Notes: generated by a model from the sequence alone, not told the origin. Numbered from the stretch's first letter, positions 10,057 to 19,894 are shown. The stretch is 64,000 nt of DNA from an uncultured Dysosmobacter sp. (GCA_934565855.1 CAKTIO010000005.1:145599-209598), one strand, 5' to 3'. Numbers and translations are program-made.

Positions 10057-12162
10057 ATGCCTAGAAAAACTTCGCTGGAAAATACCCGTAATATTGGTAT
10101 CATGGCTCACATCGATGCTGGTAAGACCACCACGACCGAGCGTATTCTGTACTACACCGGCGTGAACTACAAGATCGGTGAGACCCATGATGGTACTGCG
10201 ACCATGGACTGGATGGCTCAGGAGCAGGAGCGTGGTATTACCATCACCTCCGCTGCTACCACCTGCTACTGGTCCGGCTCCAAGAATCAGTTCCCCAAGA
10301 CCCGTATCAATATCATTGATACTCCGGGTCATGTGGACTTTACTGTCGAAGTGCAGCGTTCCCTGCGTGTTCTGGACGGTTCCGTGACCGTTCTGTGCGC
10401 AAAGGGCGGCGTGGAGCCTCAGTCTGAGACCGTGTGGCGTCAGGCTGATAACTATCACGTTCCCCGCATGATTTACGTCAACAAGATGGATATCATGGGC
10501 GCTGATTTCTTCAATGTTCTGCACATGATCGATGATCGGCTCAAATGCAACGCTGTGGCTATCCAGCTGCCCATCGGCAGTGAGGAGAGCTTCAAGGGCA
10601 TCATTGACCTGATTGAGATGGACGCAGATATCTACTATGACGAGATGGGCAAGGATATGCGCGTGGAGCCGATCCCCGAGGACATGGTGGATCTGGCAAA
10701 CGAGTATCATGAGAAGCTGATGGATGCCGTTTCCATGTTCGATGAAGAGATCATGGAGATGTATCTGAACGGGGAAGAAGTTCCTCAGGCTAAGATCCGT
10801 GCTGCCATCCGTAAGGCGACCATCGCCAATGAGATGGTTCCCGTCACCTGCGGTACGTCCTACAAGAATAAGGGCGTGCAGAAGATGCTGGATGCCATCG
10901 TGGACTATATGCCCGCTCCTGTGGATATCCCCCCCATCAAGGGTGTGAATCCCAAGACCGAGGAAGAGGAGGAGCGTCCCTCTGACGATAACGCTCCGTT
11001 CTCCGCCCTGGCGTTCAAGATCATGACCGACCCCTATGTTGGTCGTCTGTCCTTCTTCCGCGTTTATTCCGGTACGCTGACCACCGGTTCCACCGTGCTG
11101 AACAGCGTGAAGAACGTGAAGGAGCGCGTGGGTCGTATTCTGCAGATGCACGCAAACCACCGCGAGGATATCGAGGAGGTTTACTCCGGCGATATCGAGG
11201 CGGCAGTAGGTCTGAAGAACACCACCACCGGCGATACCCTGTGCGATGAAAAGCACCCCATCATTCTGGAATCCATGGAATTCCCCGAGCCCGTGATCCG
11301 CGTCGCCATCGAACCCAAGACCAAGGCTGGTCAGGAGAAGATGACGATGGGTCTGATCAAGCTGGCAGAAGAGGATCCCACCTTCAAGACCTACACCGAT
11401 GAAGAGACCGGTCAGACCATCATCGCCGGCATGGGCGAGCTGCACCTGGAGATCATCGTGGACCGTCTGCTGCGTGAGTTCAAGGTGGAAGCCAACGTGG
11501 GCGCACCTCAGGTCGCTTACAAGGAAACCATCAAGAAGGCAGTGGACCAGGAGACCAAGTACAAGCGCCAGAGCGGCGGTTCCGGTCAGTATGGTCACGT
11601 CAAGATCAAACTGGAACCCAACGAGTCCGGCAAGGGTTACGAGTTTATCAACGGCATCGTGGGCGGTGCAATTCCCAAGGAATTCATTCCCGCTGTTGAC
11701 GCTGGTATCCGCGGTGCCCTGCAGTCCGGCGTGATCGCCGGCTTCCCCGTGGTCGATGTCAAGGTTACCCTGTATGATGGCTCTTATCACGAGGTCGACT
11801 CCTCTGAAATGGCATTTAAGATCGCCGGTTCCATGGCTTTCAAGGAAGCTATGCGTAAGGCGGATCCCGTGCTGCTGGAGCCCATCATGAAGGTCAGCGT
11901 AATCGCTCCCGACGAGTATCTGGGTACCGTTATCGGTGATCTGACTGCCCGTCGTGGTCAGATCCTGGGTCAGGAAGCTCGTCCCGGCGCACAGCAGGTG
12001 GATGCTTTGGTGCCTCTTGCCAATATGTTTGGCTATGCAACCGATCTGCGTTCCAGCACTCAGGGTCGTGGACAGTACACCATGGAGCCCCACAGCTACG
12101 CCGAGCTGCCCAAGAGCATCCGCGATAAGATCGTGGAGAGCCGCACCAAGGCGCAGGGTTAA
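10057..12162 (+). CDS. fusA: Elongation factor G
   Basis: Translocation GTPase EF-G, 701 residues. The G1 motif [12 protein letters not shown] lies at residues 17-28, followed by [11 protein letters not shown] (switch I), DTPGHVDFT (G3), NKMD (G4) and the domain IV/V blocks including [16 protein letters not shown]. The length is typical. It follows rpsG by 14 nt with AGGAG in the gap and belongs to the same operon. A hairpin follows the stop and overlaps the tuf promoter. Confidence 0.98.
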   Translation: MPRKTSLENTRNIGIMAHIDAGKTTTTERILYYTGVNYKIGETHDGTATMDWMAQEQERGITITSAATTCYWSGSKNQFPKTRINIIDTPGHVDFTVEVQRSLRVLDGSVTVLCAKGGVEPQSETVWRQADNYHVPRMIYVNKMDIMGADFFNVLHMIDDRLKCNAVAIQLPIGSEESFKGIIDLIEMDADIYYDEMGKDMRVEPIPEDMVDLANEYHEKLMDAVSMFDEEIMEMYLNGEEVPQAKIRAAIRKATIANEMVPVTCGTSYKNKGVQKMLDAIVDYMPAPVDIPPIKGVNPKTEEEEERPSDDNAPFSALAFKIMTDPYVGRLSFFRVYSGTLTTGSTVLNSVKNVKERVGRILQMHANHREDIEEVYSGDIEAAVGLKNTTTGDTLCDEKHPIILESMEFPEPVIRVAIEPKTKAGQEKMTMGLIKLAEEDPTFKTYTDEETGQTIIAGMGELHLEIIVDRLLREFKVEANVGAPQVAYKETIKKAVDQETKYKRQSGGSGQYGHVKIKLEPNESGKGYEFINGIVGGAIPKEFIPAVDAGIRGALQSGVIAGFPVVDVKVTLYDGSYHEVDSSEMAFKIAGSMAFKEAMRKADPVLLEPIMKVSVIAPDEYLGTVIGDLTARRGQILGQEARPGAQQVDALVPLANMFGYATDLRSSTQGRGQYTMEPHSYAELPKSIRDKIVESRTKAQG

Positions 12163-12170
12163 GGCTGTGT

Positions 12171-12201
12171 TTGCGGAAAAAAAGATTGCTTTTCTCCGCA
12201 A
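12171..12201. other. Hairpin in the fusA-tuf spacer overlapping the tuf -35
   Basis: TTGCGGA (12171-12177) pairs with TCCGCAA (12195-12201), extended by A/T pairs. It has no T-run of terminator quality. The tuf -35 (12186-12191) lies within the loop and 3' arm. Confidence 0.5.
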
Positions 12202-12214
12202 CATACTGTAAAAT
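12186..12214 (+). promoter_or_regulatory. Promoter of tuf
   Basis: -35 TTGCTT (12186-12191), 17-bp spacer, -10 TAAAAT (12209-12214). It would let tuf be transcribed independently of the upstream str genes. Confidence 0.65.
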
Positions 12215-12278
12215 AAGCAGTGCTAAGTGTTTTGCATTGCTGCAAATGTATTTTGAATACTGACAGGAGGATTTTCAA

Positions 12279-13481
12279 ATGGCTAAGCAGAAATTTGAAA
12301 GAACCAAGCCCCATGTAAACATTGGTACCATCGGTCACGTCGACCATGGTAAGACCACCCTGACCGCTGCCATCACCAAGTGGCTGGCACTGCAGGGCAA
12401 GGCACAGTTCGAGGCATATGATGCCATCGATAAGGCTCCCGAGGAGAAGGAGCGCGGCATTACCATCAACACTGCTCACGTTGAGTATGAGACCGAGAAG
12501 CGTCACTATGCTCACGTTGACTGCCCGGGTCACGCTGACTATATCAAGAACATGATCACCGGTGCTGCTCAGATGGACGGCGCTATTCTGGTCATCGCTG
12601 CTACCGATGGTCCTATGGCTCAGACCCGTGAGCACATCCTGCTGGCCCGTCAGGTTGGCGTGCCCGCAATTGTTGTCTTCCTGAACAAGTGCGATCAGGT
12701 TGACGATGAGGAGCTGCTGGAGCTGGTCGAGATGGAAGTCCGCGAGCTGCTGACCAAGTACGAGTTCCCCGGCGACGATCTGCCCATCATCAAGGGTTCC
12801 GCTCTGAACGCTCTGATTTCCGAGTCTCAGGATCCCAACGCTCCCGAGTATGCTTGCATCAAGGAGCTGATGGACGCAGTTGACGACTATATCCCCACTC
12901 CCGACCGTAAGGAAGATCAGCCCTTCCTGATGCCCGTCGAGGACGTGTTCACCATTTCCGGTCGTGGCACTGTTGCTACCGGTCGTGTGGAGCGCGGCAT
13001 CCTGAAGCTGTCCGAGGAAGTTGAGATCGTTGGTCTGACCGACGAGAAGAAGAAGACCGTTGTTACCGGTATCGAGATGTTCCACAAGCTGCTGGACTTC
13101 GCTGAGGCTGGTGATAACATTGGTGCTCTGCTGCGTGGTATCGACCGTACCGGTATCGAGCGTGGTCAGGTTCTGGCTAAGCCCGGCACCATTCATCCCC
13201 ACACCAAGTTCGTTGGTCAGGTTTACGTCCTGTCCAAGGACGAGGGCGGTCGTCACACCCCCTTCTTCAACAACTATCGTCCCCAGTTCTATTTCCGTAC
13301 CACGGACGTGACTGGCGTCATCACTCTGCCCGAGGGCACTGAGATGTGCATGCCTGGCGATAACGTTGATATGAACGTGGAGCTGATTACCCCGATCGCT
13401 ATTGAGAAGGGTTTGCGTTTCGCTATCCGTGAGGGTGGTCGTACCGTTGGTTCCGGCGTTGTTATCGACATCGCTGAGTAA
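12279..13481 (+). CDS. tuf: Elongation factor Tu
   Basis: Aminoacyl-tRNA delivery GTPase EF-Tu, 400 residues. G1 is [11 protein letters not shown] (residues 18-28), with [21 protein letters not shown] and NKCD following in order; the C-terminal [24 protein letters not shown] block binds aminoacyl-tRNA. Codon use is strongly biased to CGT and GGT, as expected for one of the most abundant proteins. AGGAGG precedes the ATG. It ends at a bidirectional terminator at 13496-13527. Confidence 0.98.
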   Translation: MAKQKFERTKPHVNIGTIGHVDHGKTTLTAAITKWLALQGKAQFEAYDAIDKAPEEKERGITINTAHVEYETEKRHYAHVDCPGHADYIKNMITGAAQMDGAILVIAATDGPMAQTREHILLARQVGVPAIVVFLNKCDQVDDEELLELVEMEVRELLTKYEFPGDDLPIIKGSALNALISESQDPNAPEYACIKELMDAVDDYIPTPDRKEDQPFLMPVEDVFTISGRGTVATGRVERGILKLSEEVEIVGLTDEKKKTVVTGIEMFHKLLDFAEAGDNIGALLRGIDRTGIERGQVLAKPGTIHPHTKFVGQVYVLSKDEGGRHTPFFNNYRPQFYFRTTDVTGVITLPEGTEMCMPGDNVDMNVELITPIAIEKGLRFAIREGGRTVGSGVVIDIAE

Positions 13482-13495
13482 TCTGCCTTTTATAA

Positions 13496-13527
13496 AAGAG
13501 ACCGGTCTATGGACCGGTCTCTTTTTC
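13496..13527. terminator. Bidirectional terminator between tuf and the DUF4830 gene
   Basis: An 11-bp stem (13497-13507 with 13512-13522) with TATG loop is flanked by T-runs on both strands. Its right arm encodes the last codons of the convergent minus-strand gene. Confidence 0.9.
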
Positions 13528-13989
13528 TTTTGCCTGCGGGAATGCCAAACCGCTTTGAAAGCCGTTTTCTCTTGTGACGATCACATCTCCGGCGACAGGC
13601 TGATTTTCGCAGATATACAGATTGATTTGAACGCCTGTTGGGTGCTGCGGGGCGTTTAGAACCTGATAGGTGTAACGCTGAACCTGCTTTCCGCAGCAGG
13701 AGGTTAGGTCAAATCCCTGTGTTTTCTGTAATTTGTTATATTCTATATAGGAATCTGGGAGAACCTCCGGAAAAATCAGCTGTAATGTTTCCAGTGGTTC
13801 CGGGGACACCTCCCAGCCGTAGCTAGCCAGGTAAGCCACACGGTCAGCGTTGCTTGTTAAGGTTGGTGCTTCAGCAGCGGAGGGAGCAGCCATATGCAGC
13901 AGAAAAAATAGAGCTATAAGCAGAAGTATTACAGCGGCAAGGAAAAGCCGCAGTTTTTTTCTTGGAAAGCGAGTTGTCCAGACCCACAT
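13507..13989 (-). CDS. Membrane-anchored DUF4830 protein
   Basis: A 160-residue protein with one N-terminal membrane anchor after a basic start (TRFPRKKLR, then a leucine-rich segment at about residues 15-31) and an extracytoplasmic domain matching DUF4830 by VAYLASYGWEV and YNKLQKTQGFDL. Function is unknown. The ATG at 13989 is chosen because GGAGGG (13996-14001) lies 6 nt upstream; earlier in-frame starts overlap that site. The final codons (Glu-Thr-Gly-Pro) and stop form half of the shared terminator with tuf, so coding sequence doubles as terminator stem. Confidence 0.85.
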   Translation of the reverse strand: MWVWTTRFPRKKLRLFLAAVILLLIALFFLLHMAAPSAAEAPTLTSNADRVAYLASYGWEVSPEPLETLQLIFPEVLPDSYIEYNKLQKTQGFDLTSCCGKQVQRYTYQVLNAPQHPTGVQINLYICENQPVAGDVIVTRENGFQSGLAFPQAKEKETGP

Positions 13990-14009
13990 GCACATCCCTC
14001 CTGCCACGT

Positions 14010-14038
14010 TTATATTCCAAAGGATAGAAAACTATGAT
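14010..14038 (+). promoter_or_regulatory. Probable promoter of rsuA
   Basis: Weak -35 TTATAT (14010-14015), 17-bp spacer, -10 TATGAT (14033-14038). It overlaps the 5' region of the divergent DUF4830 gene. Confidence 0.45.
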
Positions 14039-14086
14039 AAAATATTAAAAATTACAGAACGATGCGGTAAGGAGACGAGGAGCGAT

Positions 14087-14800
14087 ATGCTGCAAAGGTT
14101 GGATAAGGTCATTGCTTCAACAGGAAAATGGTCCAGAAAAGAGGTCAAGCTGCTGGTCAAGCAGGGGCGTGTATGTATTGATGGGAAGCTGGCTGGTGCG
14201 CCGGAGGATAAATGCGACCCGGAGCAAGCGGAGATTACGGTGGATGGTGAAGCAATCGGTTACCGGCGGACAACATGGCTGATGATGAACAAACCGGCGG
14301 GAGTGCTTTCCGCAACAGAGGACGGACGGGCAAGCACCGTTTTGGACCTGCTGCCAAAGGAATTGCAGAAGCTGGAGCTATTCCCTGTGGGAAGGCTGGA
14401 TAAGGACACAGAAGGACTGCTGTTTTTGACCAATGACGGGGTACTTGCCCATAAGCTGTTATCTCCCAAGTACCATGTGGACAAGGTGTATTATGCCAGA
14501 ACCGCGGGATGCCTGACAGAGGAGGACTGCGTTGCTTTCCGTAAGGGAATGCAGCTGGGCAATGGGCTGCAATGTCTTCCAGCGGAGTTAGAGATCCTGC
14601 GCGCGTCTCCGGAGGAGAGCGAGGCATATGTGACGCTGCGGGAGGGAAAATTCCACCAGGTCAAGCGGATGCTGGCTGCCAGAGGGAATCCCGTGCAGTA
14701 TCTGAAGCGAATCAAAATGGGCAATTTGACATTAGATTCCGCACTGGAATCCGGGGAATTTCGTTTTCTCTCTGATGCAGAAGTGGAAAGTTTACAGTGA
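14087..14800 (+). CDS. rsuA: 16S rRNA pseudouridine synthase (RsuA family)
   Basis: A 237-residue pseudouridine synthase of the RsuA/RluB/E/F group. An S4-type RNA-binding domain (residues 1-60, starting MLQRLDKVIASTG) is followed by the catalytic domain. The hallmark GRLDKDTEGLLFLTNDG carries the catalytic Asp at about residue 105. The C-terminal GKFHQVKRMLAARG motif is also present. The ATG at 14087 is preceded by AAGGAGA; the longer open frame upstream overlaps the divergent gene and has no matching residues. The exact target site (probably 16S U516) is inferred from the subfamily. Confidence 0.92.
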   Translation: MLQRLDKVIASTGKWSRKEVKLLVKQGRVCIDGKLAGAPEDKCDPEQAEITVDGEAIGYRRTTWLMMNKPAGVLSATEDGRASTVLDLLPKELQKLELFPVGRLDKDTEGLLFLTNDGVLAHKLLSPKYHVDKVYYARTAGCLTEEDCVAFRKGMQLGNGLQCLPAELEILRASPEESEAYVTLREGKFHQVKRMLAARGNPVQYLKRIKMGNLTLDSALESGEFRFLSDAEVESLQ

Positions 14801-14877
14801 CCTTTCCAATGCTTGCATAGTTTTCAAATGTTAGACAAAAAGGTGCTAATTTTTTTGTTGAAAAAAGAAAAACTATC

Positions 14878-14906
14878 TTGCATTCCTACAAATTTACCGA
14901 TATAAT
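14878..14906 (+). promoter_or_regulatory. Promoter of the CdaR-like regulator
   Basis: -35 TTGCAT (14878-14883), 17-bp spacer, consensus -10 TATAAT (14901-14906). It lies in an AT-rich spacer after rsuA. Confidence 0.8.
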
Positions 14907-14965
14907 GTAGACATTGACAAATTGCACAAAGAAGGAAACTGTTCTGTGTGTGGGGGAGGCCGACT

Positions 14966-16057
14966 ATGTCCGGAAGGATTTTTCAAAATGTAGTCTTGCA
15001 GTTAAAGGAGAATACAGATCGCACCCTGGGCGTTATCGACGGTGAGGGAATCGTGATCGCCTGCAGCGAGTTGTCCATGATCGGACAGCGCTGGGCGGAA
15101 AACGTCAGCATGATCAATGGCGCGGCAGGCGCAATGATTTCAGCGGACGGCAAGACCTTTAAGGCTCTGAATGGCTGGGGCAACCAGTTTGACTATGCCG
15201 CGTTCGCCTTTGGAGATAATGAGATCAGCAGGACAGTCTGCGCAATGGCAACGGTGGCGCTGAATTCTGCAAAGGCGTATTATGAGGAAAAGCATGACAG
15301 AGGGTCCTTTATCAAGGATATCATTTCGGATAACATCATGCTGGGCGATATCTATATGCGCGCGAAGGAGCTGCGGGTCAACGCGGATGTGGCGCGGGGT
15401 GTTTTTGTGATCCGTTCCCTGAAAAAGGCGGAGTCTGTTCCGACGGACGTGATTCAGTCCCTGTTCCCGGACCGACAGAATGACTTTGTTCTGTCTGTGG
15501 GAGAGGGCGATGTGGTCCTGATCCGCCAGCTGAGCGAGGGGGCTGGGACCAAGGAGCTGAACCGCATGGCAGCATCCATTGAGGAGTCCCTGCGAAGCGG
15601 AAACGACAGCACAGTGGTGGTTGGTATTGGCACTATTGCCATGCACCTACGGGATCTGGCAAAATCCTATAAGGAAGCACAGATCGCCATTGAGGTCGGA
15701 AAGGTTTTCGACACAGAGAAGTACGTCATCAACTATGAAAATCTGGGAATCGGACGGTTGATTTATCAGCTGCCCACAACGCTTTGTGAGATGTTCCTGC
15801 AGGAGGTCTTCAAGAAGAATCCCATTGATGCACTGGACAAGGAAACTCTGTTTACCATCCATAAGTTCTTTGAAAACAATCTGAATGTTTCAGAGACGGC
15901 AAGAAAGCTGTTTGTCCACCGGAATACACTGGTATACCGTCTGGAAAAAATCAAGAAGCTGACAGGGTTGGACCTGCGGGAGTTTGACGATGCCATTACC
16001 TTTAAGGTGGCACTGATGGTCAAGAAATATCTGACCTCCCGGGGAATTGATTCCTGA
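14966..16057 (+). CDS. CdaR/PucR-family transcriptional regulator
   Basis: A 363-residue regulator. The N-terminal half (to about residue 130) resembles a sugar-diacid or GAF-like sensory domain. A GGDEF-like middle region leads to the C-terminal PucR-type helix-turn-helix, seen as FFENNLNVSETARKLFVHRN followed by TLVYRLEKIKKLTG. Such proteins control catabolic operons, but here no target operon is adjacent. The ATG at 14966 has GGGGGAGG 6 nt upstream. It is a single-gene unit with its own promoter and terminator. The ligand cannot be told from sequence. Confidence 0.85.
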   Translation: MSGRIFQNVVLQLKENTDRTLGVIDGEGIVIACSELSMIGQRWAENVSMINGAAGAMISADGKTFKALNGWGNQFDYAAFAFGDNEISRTVCAMATVALNSAKAYYEEKHDRGSFIKDIISDNIMLGDIYMRAKELRVNADVARGVFVIRSLKKAESVPTDVIQSLFPDRQNDFVLSVGEGDVVLIRQLSEGAGTKELNRMAASIEESLRSGNDSTVVVGIGTIAMHLRDLAKSYKEAQIAIEVGKVFDTEKYVINYENLGIGRLIYQLPTTLCEMFLQEVFKKNPIDALDKETLFTIHKFFENNLNVSETARKLFVHRNTLVYRLEKIKKLTGLDLREFDDAITFKVALMVKKYLTSRGIDS

Positions 16058-16075
16058 TGGAAAAGAGATTGCTTG

Positions 16076-16112
16076 AAATGCACCCTTCCTCTTGGAAAGG
16101 GTGCATTTTTCC
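16076..16112 (+). terminator. Terminator of the CdaR-like regulator
   Basis: AAATGCACCCTT pairs with AAGGGTGCATTT, ending in a run of T. Confidence 0.85.
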
Positions 16113-16149
16113 TGCCGCAAAATTAGTTGTGAATAATTGTGAACAAATA

Positions 16150-16178
16150 TTGCGTCGATTTATGAAATCAGATATAAT
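16150..16178 (+). promoter_or_regulatory. Promoter of ftsE-ftsX-M23 operon
   Basis: -35 TTGCGT (16150-16155), 17-bp spacer, consensus -10 TATAAT (16173-16178); the leader is about 75 nt. Confidence 0.75.
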
Positions 16179-16259
16179 GAAAACGCTATGATTATGTCGA
16201 CTTCCGGCAGTGCCGCGCGAGAGCTGCCTGGAAGAGTTTATATAAAATGAGGTGCCAAA

Positions 16260-16952
16260 ATGATCCGGTTAAAAGACGTGGAAATGGAGTATGAAAACGG
16301 CACAGAAGCAATTCAGGGAATTTCTCTTCAAATCGAGGATGGAGAATTTGTGTTTCTGGTAGGACCTTCCGGTTCCGGAAAATCTACGCTGATCAAGCTT
16401 CTGACGGGAGAGGTGATCCCCTCCCGGGGGCGGATTATGGTAAATGGATTTGCAGTCAGCAGCATTACGTCCCGAAAGCTGCCGCTGATGCGCCGTACAT
16501 TGGGAATTGTGTTTCAGGATTTCCGGCTGATCGAGAAAAAAACAGTCTATGACAATCTGAAATTTGTCATGCGTGCTGTGGGCAGCAGTCAGCGGGAGAT
16601 CAACAGCCGCATTCCTTACGTCCTGCAGCTGGTAGGACTGGAAAATAAGGCGGACAGCTACCCTAACGAGCTGTCCGGCGGAGAGCAGCAGCGAGTGGCG
16701 ATCGCCAGAGCGCTGATCAACAACCCGACTACCATCATTGCGGATGAGCCAACGGGCAATCTGGACCCGGACCGTTCGCTGGAGCTGATGAATCTGCTGG
16801 TGAAGATCAATGAGCTGGGAACCACAGTGGTTGTGGTAACGCATGAAAAGGATCTGGTGAACCACTTTGGAAAACGGGTGGTCACCATCAGTCAGGGTAA
16901 GGTCGTCAGCGATCAGGTCGGTGGATATGTGGGAGGAAGAGCGCATGCGTAA
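16260..16952 (+). CDS. ftsE: Cell-division ATP-binding protein FtsE
   Basis: ABC-type ATPase of 230 residues: Walker A GPSGSGKST (about residue 37), Q-loop in FQDFRLIEKKT, signature LSGGEQQRVAIARAL, and Walker B with IIADEPTGNLDP. The FRLIEKKTVYDN segment is typical of FtsE. With FtsX it forms a membrane complex that activates extracellular peptidoglycan hydrolases. Its stop overlaps the ftsX start by 8 nt (ATGCGTAA), so translation is coupled. Confidence 0.96.
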   Translation: MIRLKDVEMEYENGTEAIQGISLQIEDGEFVFLVGPSGSGKSTLIKLLTGEVIPSRGRIMVNGFAVSSITSRKLPLMRRTLGIVFQDFRLIEKKTVYDNLKFVMRAVGSSQREINSRIPYVLQLVGLENKADSYPNELSGGEQQRVAIARALINNPTTIIADEPTGNLDPDRSLELMNLLVKINELGTTVVVVTHEKDLVNHFGKRVVTISQGKVVSDQVGGYVGGRAHA

Positions 16953-17832
16953 ACACAATTTCGGTTATTTCTTCCACGAAGGGCTGACCAATATGTTCAG
17001 CCACGGCTTTATGTCCTTTGCTGCCATCGGCATTACAGTGGCGTGTCTGCTGATTATGGGTACCTTTACTCTGGTGGCGGTCAACGCGGATGTCCAGCTG
17101 AAAAACCTGGAAAGTGAAAATGAGATCCTCGCCTATGTGGACGAGAATTATTCAGAGGCTGAGGCGCAGGGTTTGAAATCCGAGCTGGAGAGTCTGCCCA
17201 ATGTTACCTCCGCGACCTATATCAGCAAGGAGGAAGCGACAAAATCCTTCCAGTCCAAGTATCCAGATGAGCAGCTGTTTCAGGATCTGGATCCCACCAT
17301 CTTCCGGGACCGCTTTGCCATTCATATTGCGGACCTGTCCAAGACCTCTGCCACAGTGGAGGAAATCTCCAATGTCAGCGGGATCGTAAAGGTCAATGCC
17401 TATGAGGAAATTTCCAACGGCATGATTACTGTGCGGAATGTGGCAACAGTGGTCTGCCTGGCATTGATTCTGATTTTGTTTGTGGTGTCGGTGTTCATCA
17501 TTTCTAACACCATTAAGCTGACTACCTTTGACCGGCGGGAGGAGATTGCCATTATGCGCATGGTGGGCGCGACCAACGGCTTTATCCGCTGGCCCTTTGT
17601 ATACGAAGGGTCCATGATCGGTATTTTAAGTGCCACCATCGCGTTTTTTATCCAGTGGGGAGTTTACAGCGCGGTCGCCCGCGGCGTAGAATCCTCACAG
17701 GCTTTGCAGCTCATTGATTTGGTGAGCTTTCAGACGCTTTGGAAGCCGGTGGCGGCGGTATTTCTGCTGGCGGGCATTTTGATTGGTGTAGGCGGCAGCC
17801 TGTCTGCCATTCGCAAATTCCTGCAGGCGTAA
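16945..17832 (+). CDS. ftsX: Cell-division membrane protein FtsX
   Basis: A 295-residue permease-like protein with four membrane segments: one near the N-terminus (FMSFAAIGITVACLLIMGTF), a large extracellular loop (about residues 50-165) that contacts the hydrolase, then three C-terminal segments. The motif TFDRREEIAIMRMVGATN is characteristic. The ATG at 16945 is chosen because GGAGGA lies about 8 nt upstream and it overlaps the ftsE stop. The M23 hydrolase gene downstream is the expected partner. Confidence 0.95.
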   Translation: MRKHNFGYFFHEGLTNMFSHGFMSFAAIGITVACLLIMGTFTLVAVNADVQLKNLESENEILAYVDENYSEAEAQGLKSELESLPNVTSATYISKEEATKSFQSKYPDEQLFQDLDPTIFRDRFAIHIADLSKTSATVEEISNVSGIVKVNAYEEISNGMITVRNVATVVCLALILILFVVSVFIISNTIKLTTFDRREEIAIMRMVGATNGFIRWPFVYEGSMIGILSATIAFFIQWGVYSAVARGVESSQALQLIDLVSFQTLWKPVAAVFLLAGILIGVGGSLSAIRKFLQA

Positions 17833-17844
17833 GGGAGAGACGGT

Positions 17845-19071
17845 ATGCAGCAAACGAGAAAGAAGCTCCGGCAGGCAGCCCGGATTATGATGATGTGGCT
17901 GCTGGTGGTGGCAATGGTGCTGCCTTTGTCAGCGCCGCAGGCGTATGCGGTCACGCAGGCAGATATTGACGCGCTGAAAAAGGATGCGACCTCTTTAAAG
18001 AGCCAGAAGAAGGATCTGCAGTCCAAGCTGGACGCGCTGGCAGATGATAAATCCGCCGCTGTGCAAAAGAAAAATCTGCTGGACCAGCAGATCAGCAATA
18101 TCCAGTCCCAGATTTCCAACACGGAAAAACAAATCTCCGACTATAATGCTCTGATCGACCAGACGCAGGCGGAGCTGGAGGACGCGGAAGCAAAGGAAGA
18201 AGCGCAGTATGAGCTGTTCCGCAAGCGGGTCCGGGCGATGGAGGAACGGGGGACCATCAGCTATTGGTCTGTTCTGTTCAAGGCGGACAGCTTCACAGAC
18301 CTGCTGAGCCGGCTGGACTTTATCAATGAAATTATGGATTCGGACCAGAGTGTGATCAACCAGCTGCAGCAGCTGCAGGTGGAGATTCAGAACAAGCAGG
18401 ACAGTCTGAAATCACAGAAGGCGGATGCGGAAAGTGCCAAGGCACAGCTGGTTTCCCAGCGGTCAGAGCTGGATACCCAGAGAAAAGCCGCCAATGCTCT
18501 GGTTATTGAGATTGAGGCAAACGCCAAGGAATATGCGTCTACTCTGAAGTCTCTGGCGCAGGAGGAAGAATCCATTCAGGCAGAGATCGTGGCGCTGTCC
18601 AAAAAGCTGGCAGCCCAGCAGGCAGCTGCCGGAAATTCGACGTCTAATGCGGCGCTGGGCGGATATATCTGGCCGGTGTCCAGCAGAAAGGTGAATTCGC
18701 CCTTTGGCAGTCGGTCTGCTTCTGCCACCAACGGCGTGGGCAGCACCAATCACAAGGGAATTGACATTGGCGGCGTAGGCTATACCACAACGGTGGTAGC
18801 GGCAAAGGCGGGTACCGTGATCGTGTCTCAGCACTCCAATTCCTATGGAAATTATGTGGTTATTTCACACGGCAGCGGAAACACAACGCTGTACGCGCAC
18901 ATGAGCTCCCGTAGCGTATCTGTGGGACAGACGGTTGCTCAGGGACAGGCAGTGGGCGTCACCGGCTCGACGGGACATTCCACCGGTCCGCATCTTCACT
19001 TTGAGATCACGGAAAACGGCAGCCGGATAGATCCCTTGAAATACCTGACCAATTACACCAAGGGCTGGTAA
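17845..19071 (+). CDS. Secreted coiled-coil M23 peptidoglycan hydrolase (PcsB/EnvC-like)
   Basis: A 408-residue secreted protein: signal peptide (cleavage near AYAVTQ), a long coiled coil at about residues 35-260 rich in Lys, Gln and Asp, a short linker, and a C-terminal LytM/M23 zinc endopeptidase. The zinc ligands are visible in NHKGIDIGG and HLHFEI, plus HMSSRS. This architecture and its place directly behind ftsEX point to the hydrolase controlled by FtsEX during septation. It opens 12 nt after ftsX. Gene names differ between genera, so none is assigned. Confidence 0.92.
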   Translation: MQQTRKKLRQAARIMMMWLLVVAMVLPLSAPQAYAVTQADIDALKKDATSLKSQKKDLQSKLDALADDKSAAVQKKNLLDQQISNIQSQISNTEKQISDYNALIDQTQAELEDAEAKEEAQYELFRKRVRAMEERGTISYWSVLFKADSFTDLLSRLDFINEIMDSDQSVINQLQQLQVEIQNKQDSLKSQKADAESAKAQLVSQRSELDTQRKAANALVIEIEANAKEYASTLKSLAQEEESIQAEIVALSKKLAAQQAAAGNSTSNAALGGYIWPVSSRKVNSPFGSRSASATNGVGSTNHKGIDIGGVGYTTTVVAAKAGTVIVSQHSNSYGNYVVISHGSGNTTLYAHMSSRSVSVGQTVAQGQAVGVTGSTGHSTGPHLHFEITENGSRIDPLKYLTNYTKGW

Positions 19072-19099
19072 CCGCAGTTTTGCAGAGTTTGCATCATAA

Positions 19100-19138
19100 A
19101 CATCCCTCCTGTCCATACAATGGGGCAGGGGGGATGTT
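19100..19138 (+). terminator. Hairpin between the M23 gene and the 250-aa gene
   Basis: ACATCCCTCCTG (19100-19111) pairs with CAGGGGGGATGT (19126-19137) with one wobble. No good T-run follows. The 3' arm supplies the G-rich ribosome site for the ATG at 19142, so the hairpin could mask translation rather than end transcription. Confidence 0.5.
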
Positions 19139-19141
19139 GTT

Positions 19142-19894
19142 ATGTTTGTTTTGATTCAATGGAGCACAGAGGGCAGATTTTTGCCAGCCATAGAGGAGAC
19201 AGAGCTTCTGCGGGTACCGTTTTGGCAGGTGGAATTACCAAGAGGAAGGGCGTTTTCCTCTCTGCGGGAAAGGACTGCCTGCCGGATCGCCGCGGCGCGG
19301 CTGCGGCGTTTAGGCGTTGCCCGGGCAGTGTTTCCGGAGGAATTTTCCCATGAAAGGGCATTTTGCACAGCTGGGATCCTGCCGGTGGAGACCGGAGGAT
19401 TTGTCAGGAAGCAGGCGGCAGAGATCGCGCAGGCGCATATGGAAGTGTGCGGCTTGTCTCCCGGAACGGCGGTGATTGCCGTATCTGCCCAGCGGATGAC
19501 GGCAGAGGTAGAGCAGGCGGTGGAGCGGCTGTGCATCCGAAACCGCTATGTGCGGCTTGTGGTACCGGGGGACCACAGCGGACTTTGCCGCCGCCTGCGC
19601 AGAGAATATGGTGCGGCGGTGGTACAGGCAGAGGGACAGGTGACGATACATGAGGTGGATTACCTGGTGTGCTTTGATCAAAGAGAGGATTTACCGGAGC
19701 AGCTGCCGGTGCTGGAACTGTATTCCGGCGGAGTGCTGCCCCGGGAGCTTGTTCCCCATCTGCCGCCGGATATGGAGGAACAGCTGCCAACGAACAGCTG
19801 CCGGCTGCAGCTGCTTTCGGCGCTGTGGCAGGTGGGCAGGCTGCGCTTGACACAGTGCCGGTGGGAAGCTGCGGGAGGTCCCGCGGGTACTTGA
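19142..19894 (+). CDS. Uncharacterised 250-aa protein
   Basis: A 250-residue soluble protein, rich in Arg and Glu, with no signal peptide. I do not recognise a named family. The central segment (PGTAVIAVSAQRM, then RYVRLVVPGDHSGLCRRLRREYGAAVV) has the alternation of a Rossmann-like fold. The C-terminal LLSALWQVGRLRL resembles unannotated proteins I associate with Oscillospiraceae, from memory only. It follows the ftsEX-M23 operon, and its ribosome site lies in a hairpin. The -35 box of the greA promoter overlaps its stop codon. Confidence 0.7.
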   Translation: MFVLIQWSTEGRFLPAIEETELLRVPFWQVELPRGRAFSSLRERTACRIAAARLRRLGVARAVFPEEFSHERAFCTAGILPVETGGFVRKQAAEIAQAHMEVCGLSPGTAVIAVSAQRMTAEVEQAVERLCIRNRYVRLVVPGDHSGLCRRLRREYGAAVVQAEGQVTIHEVDYLVCFDQREDLPEQLPVLELYSGGVLPRELVPHLPPDMEEQLPTNSCRLQLLSALWQVGRLRLTQCRWEAAGGPAGT

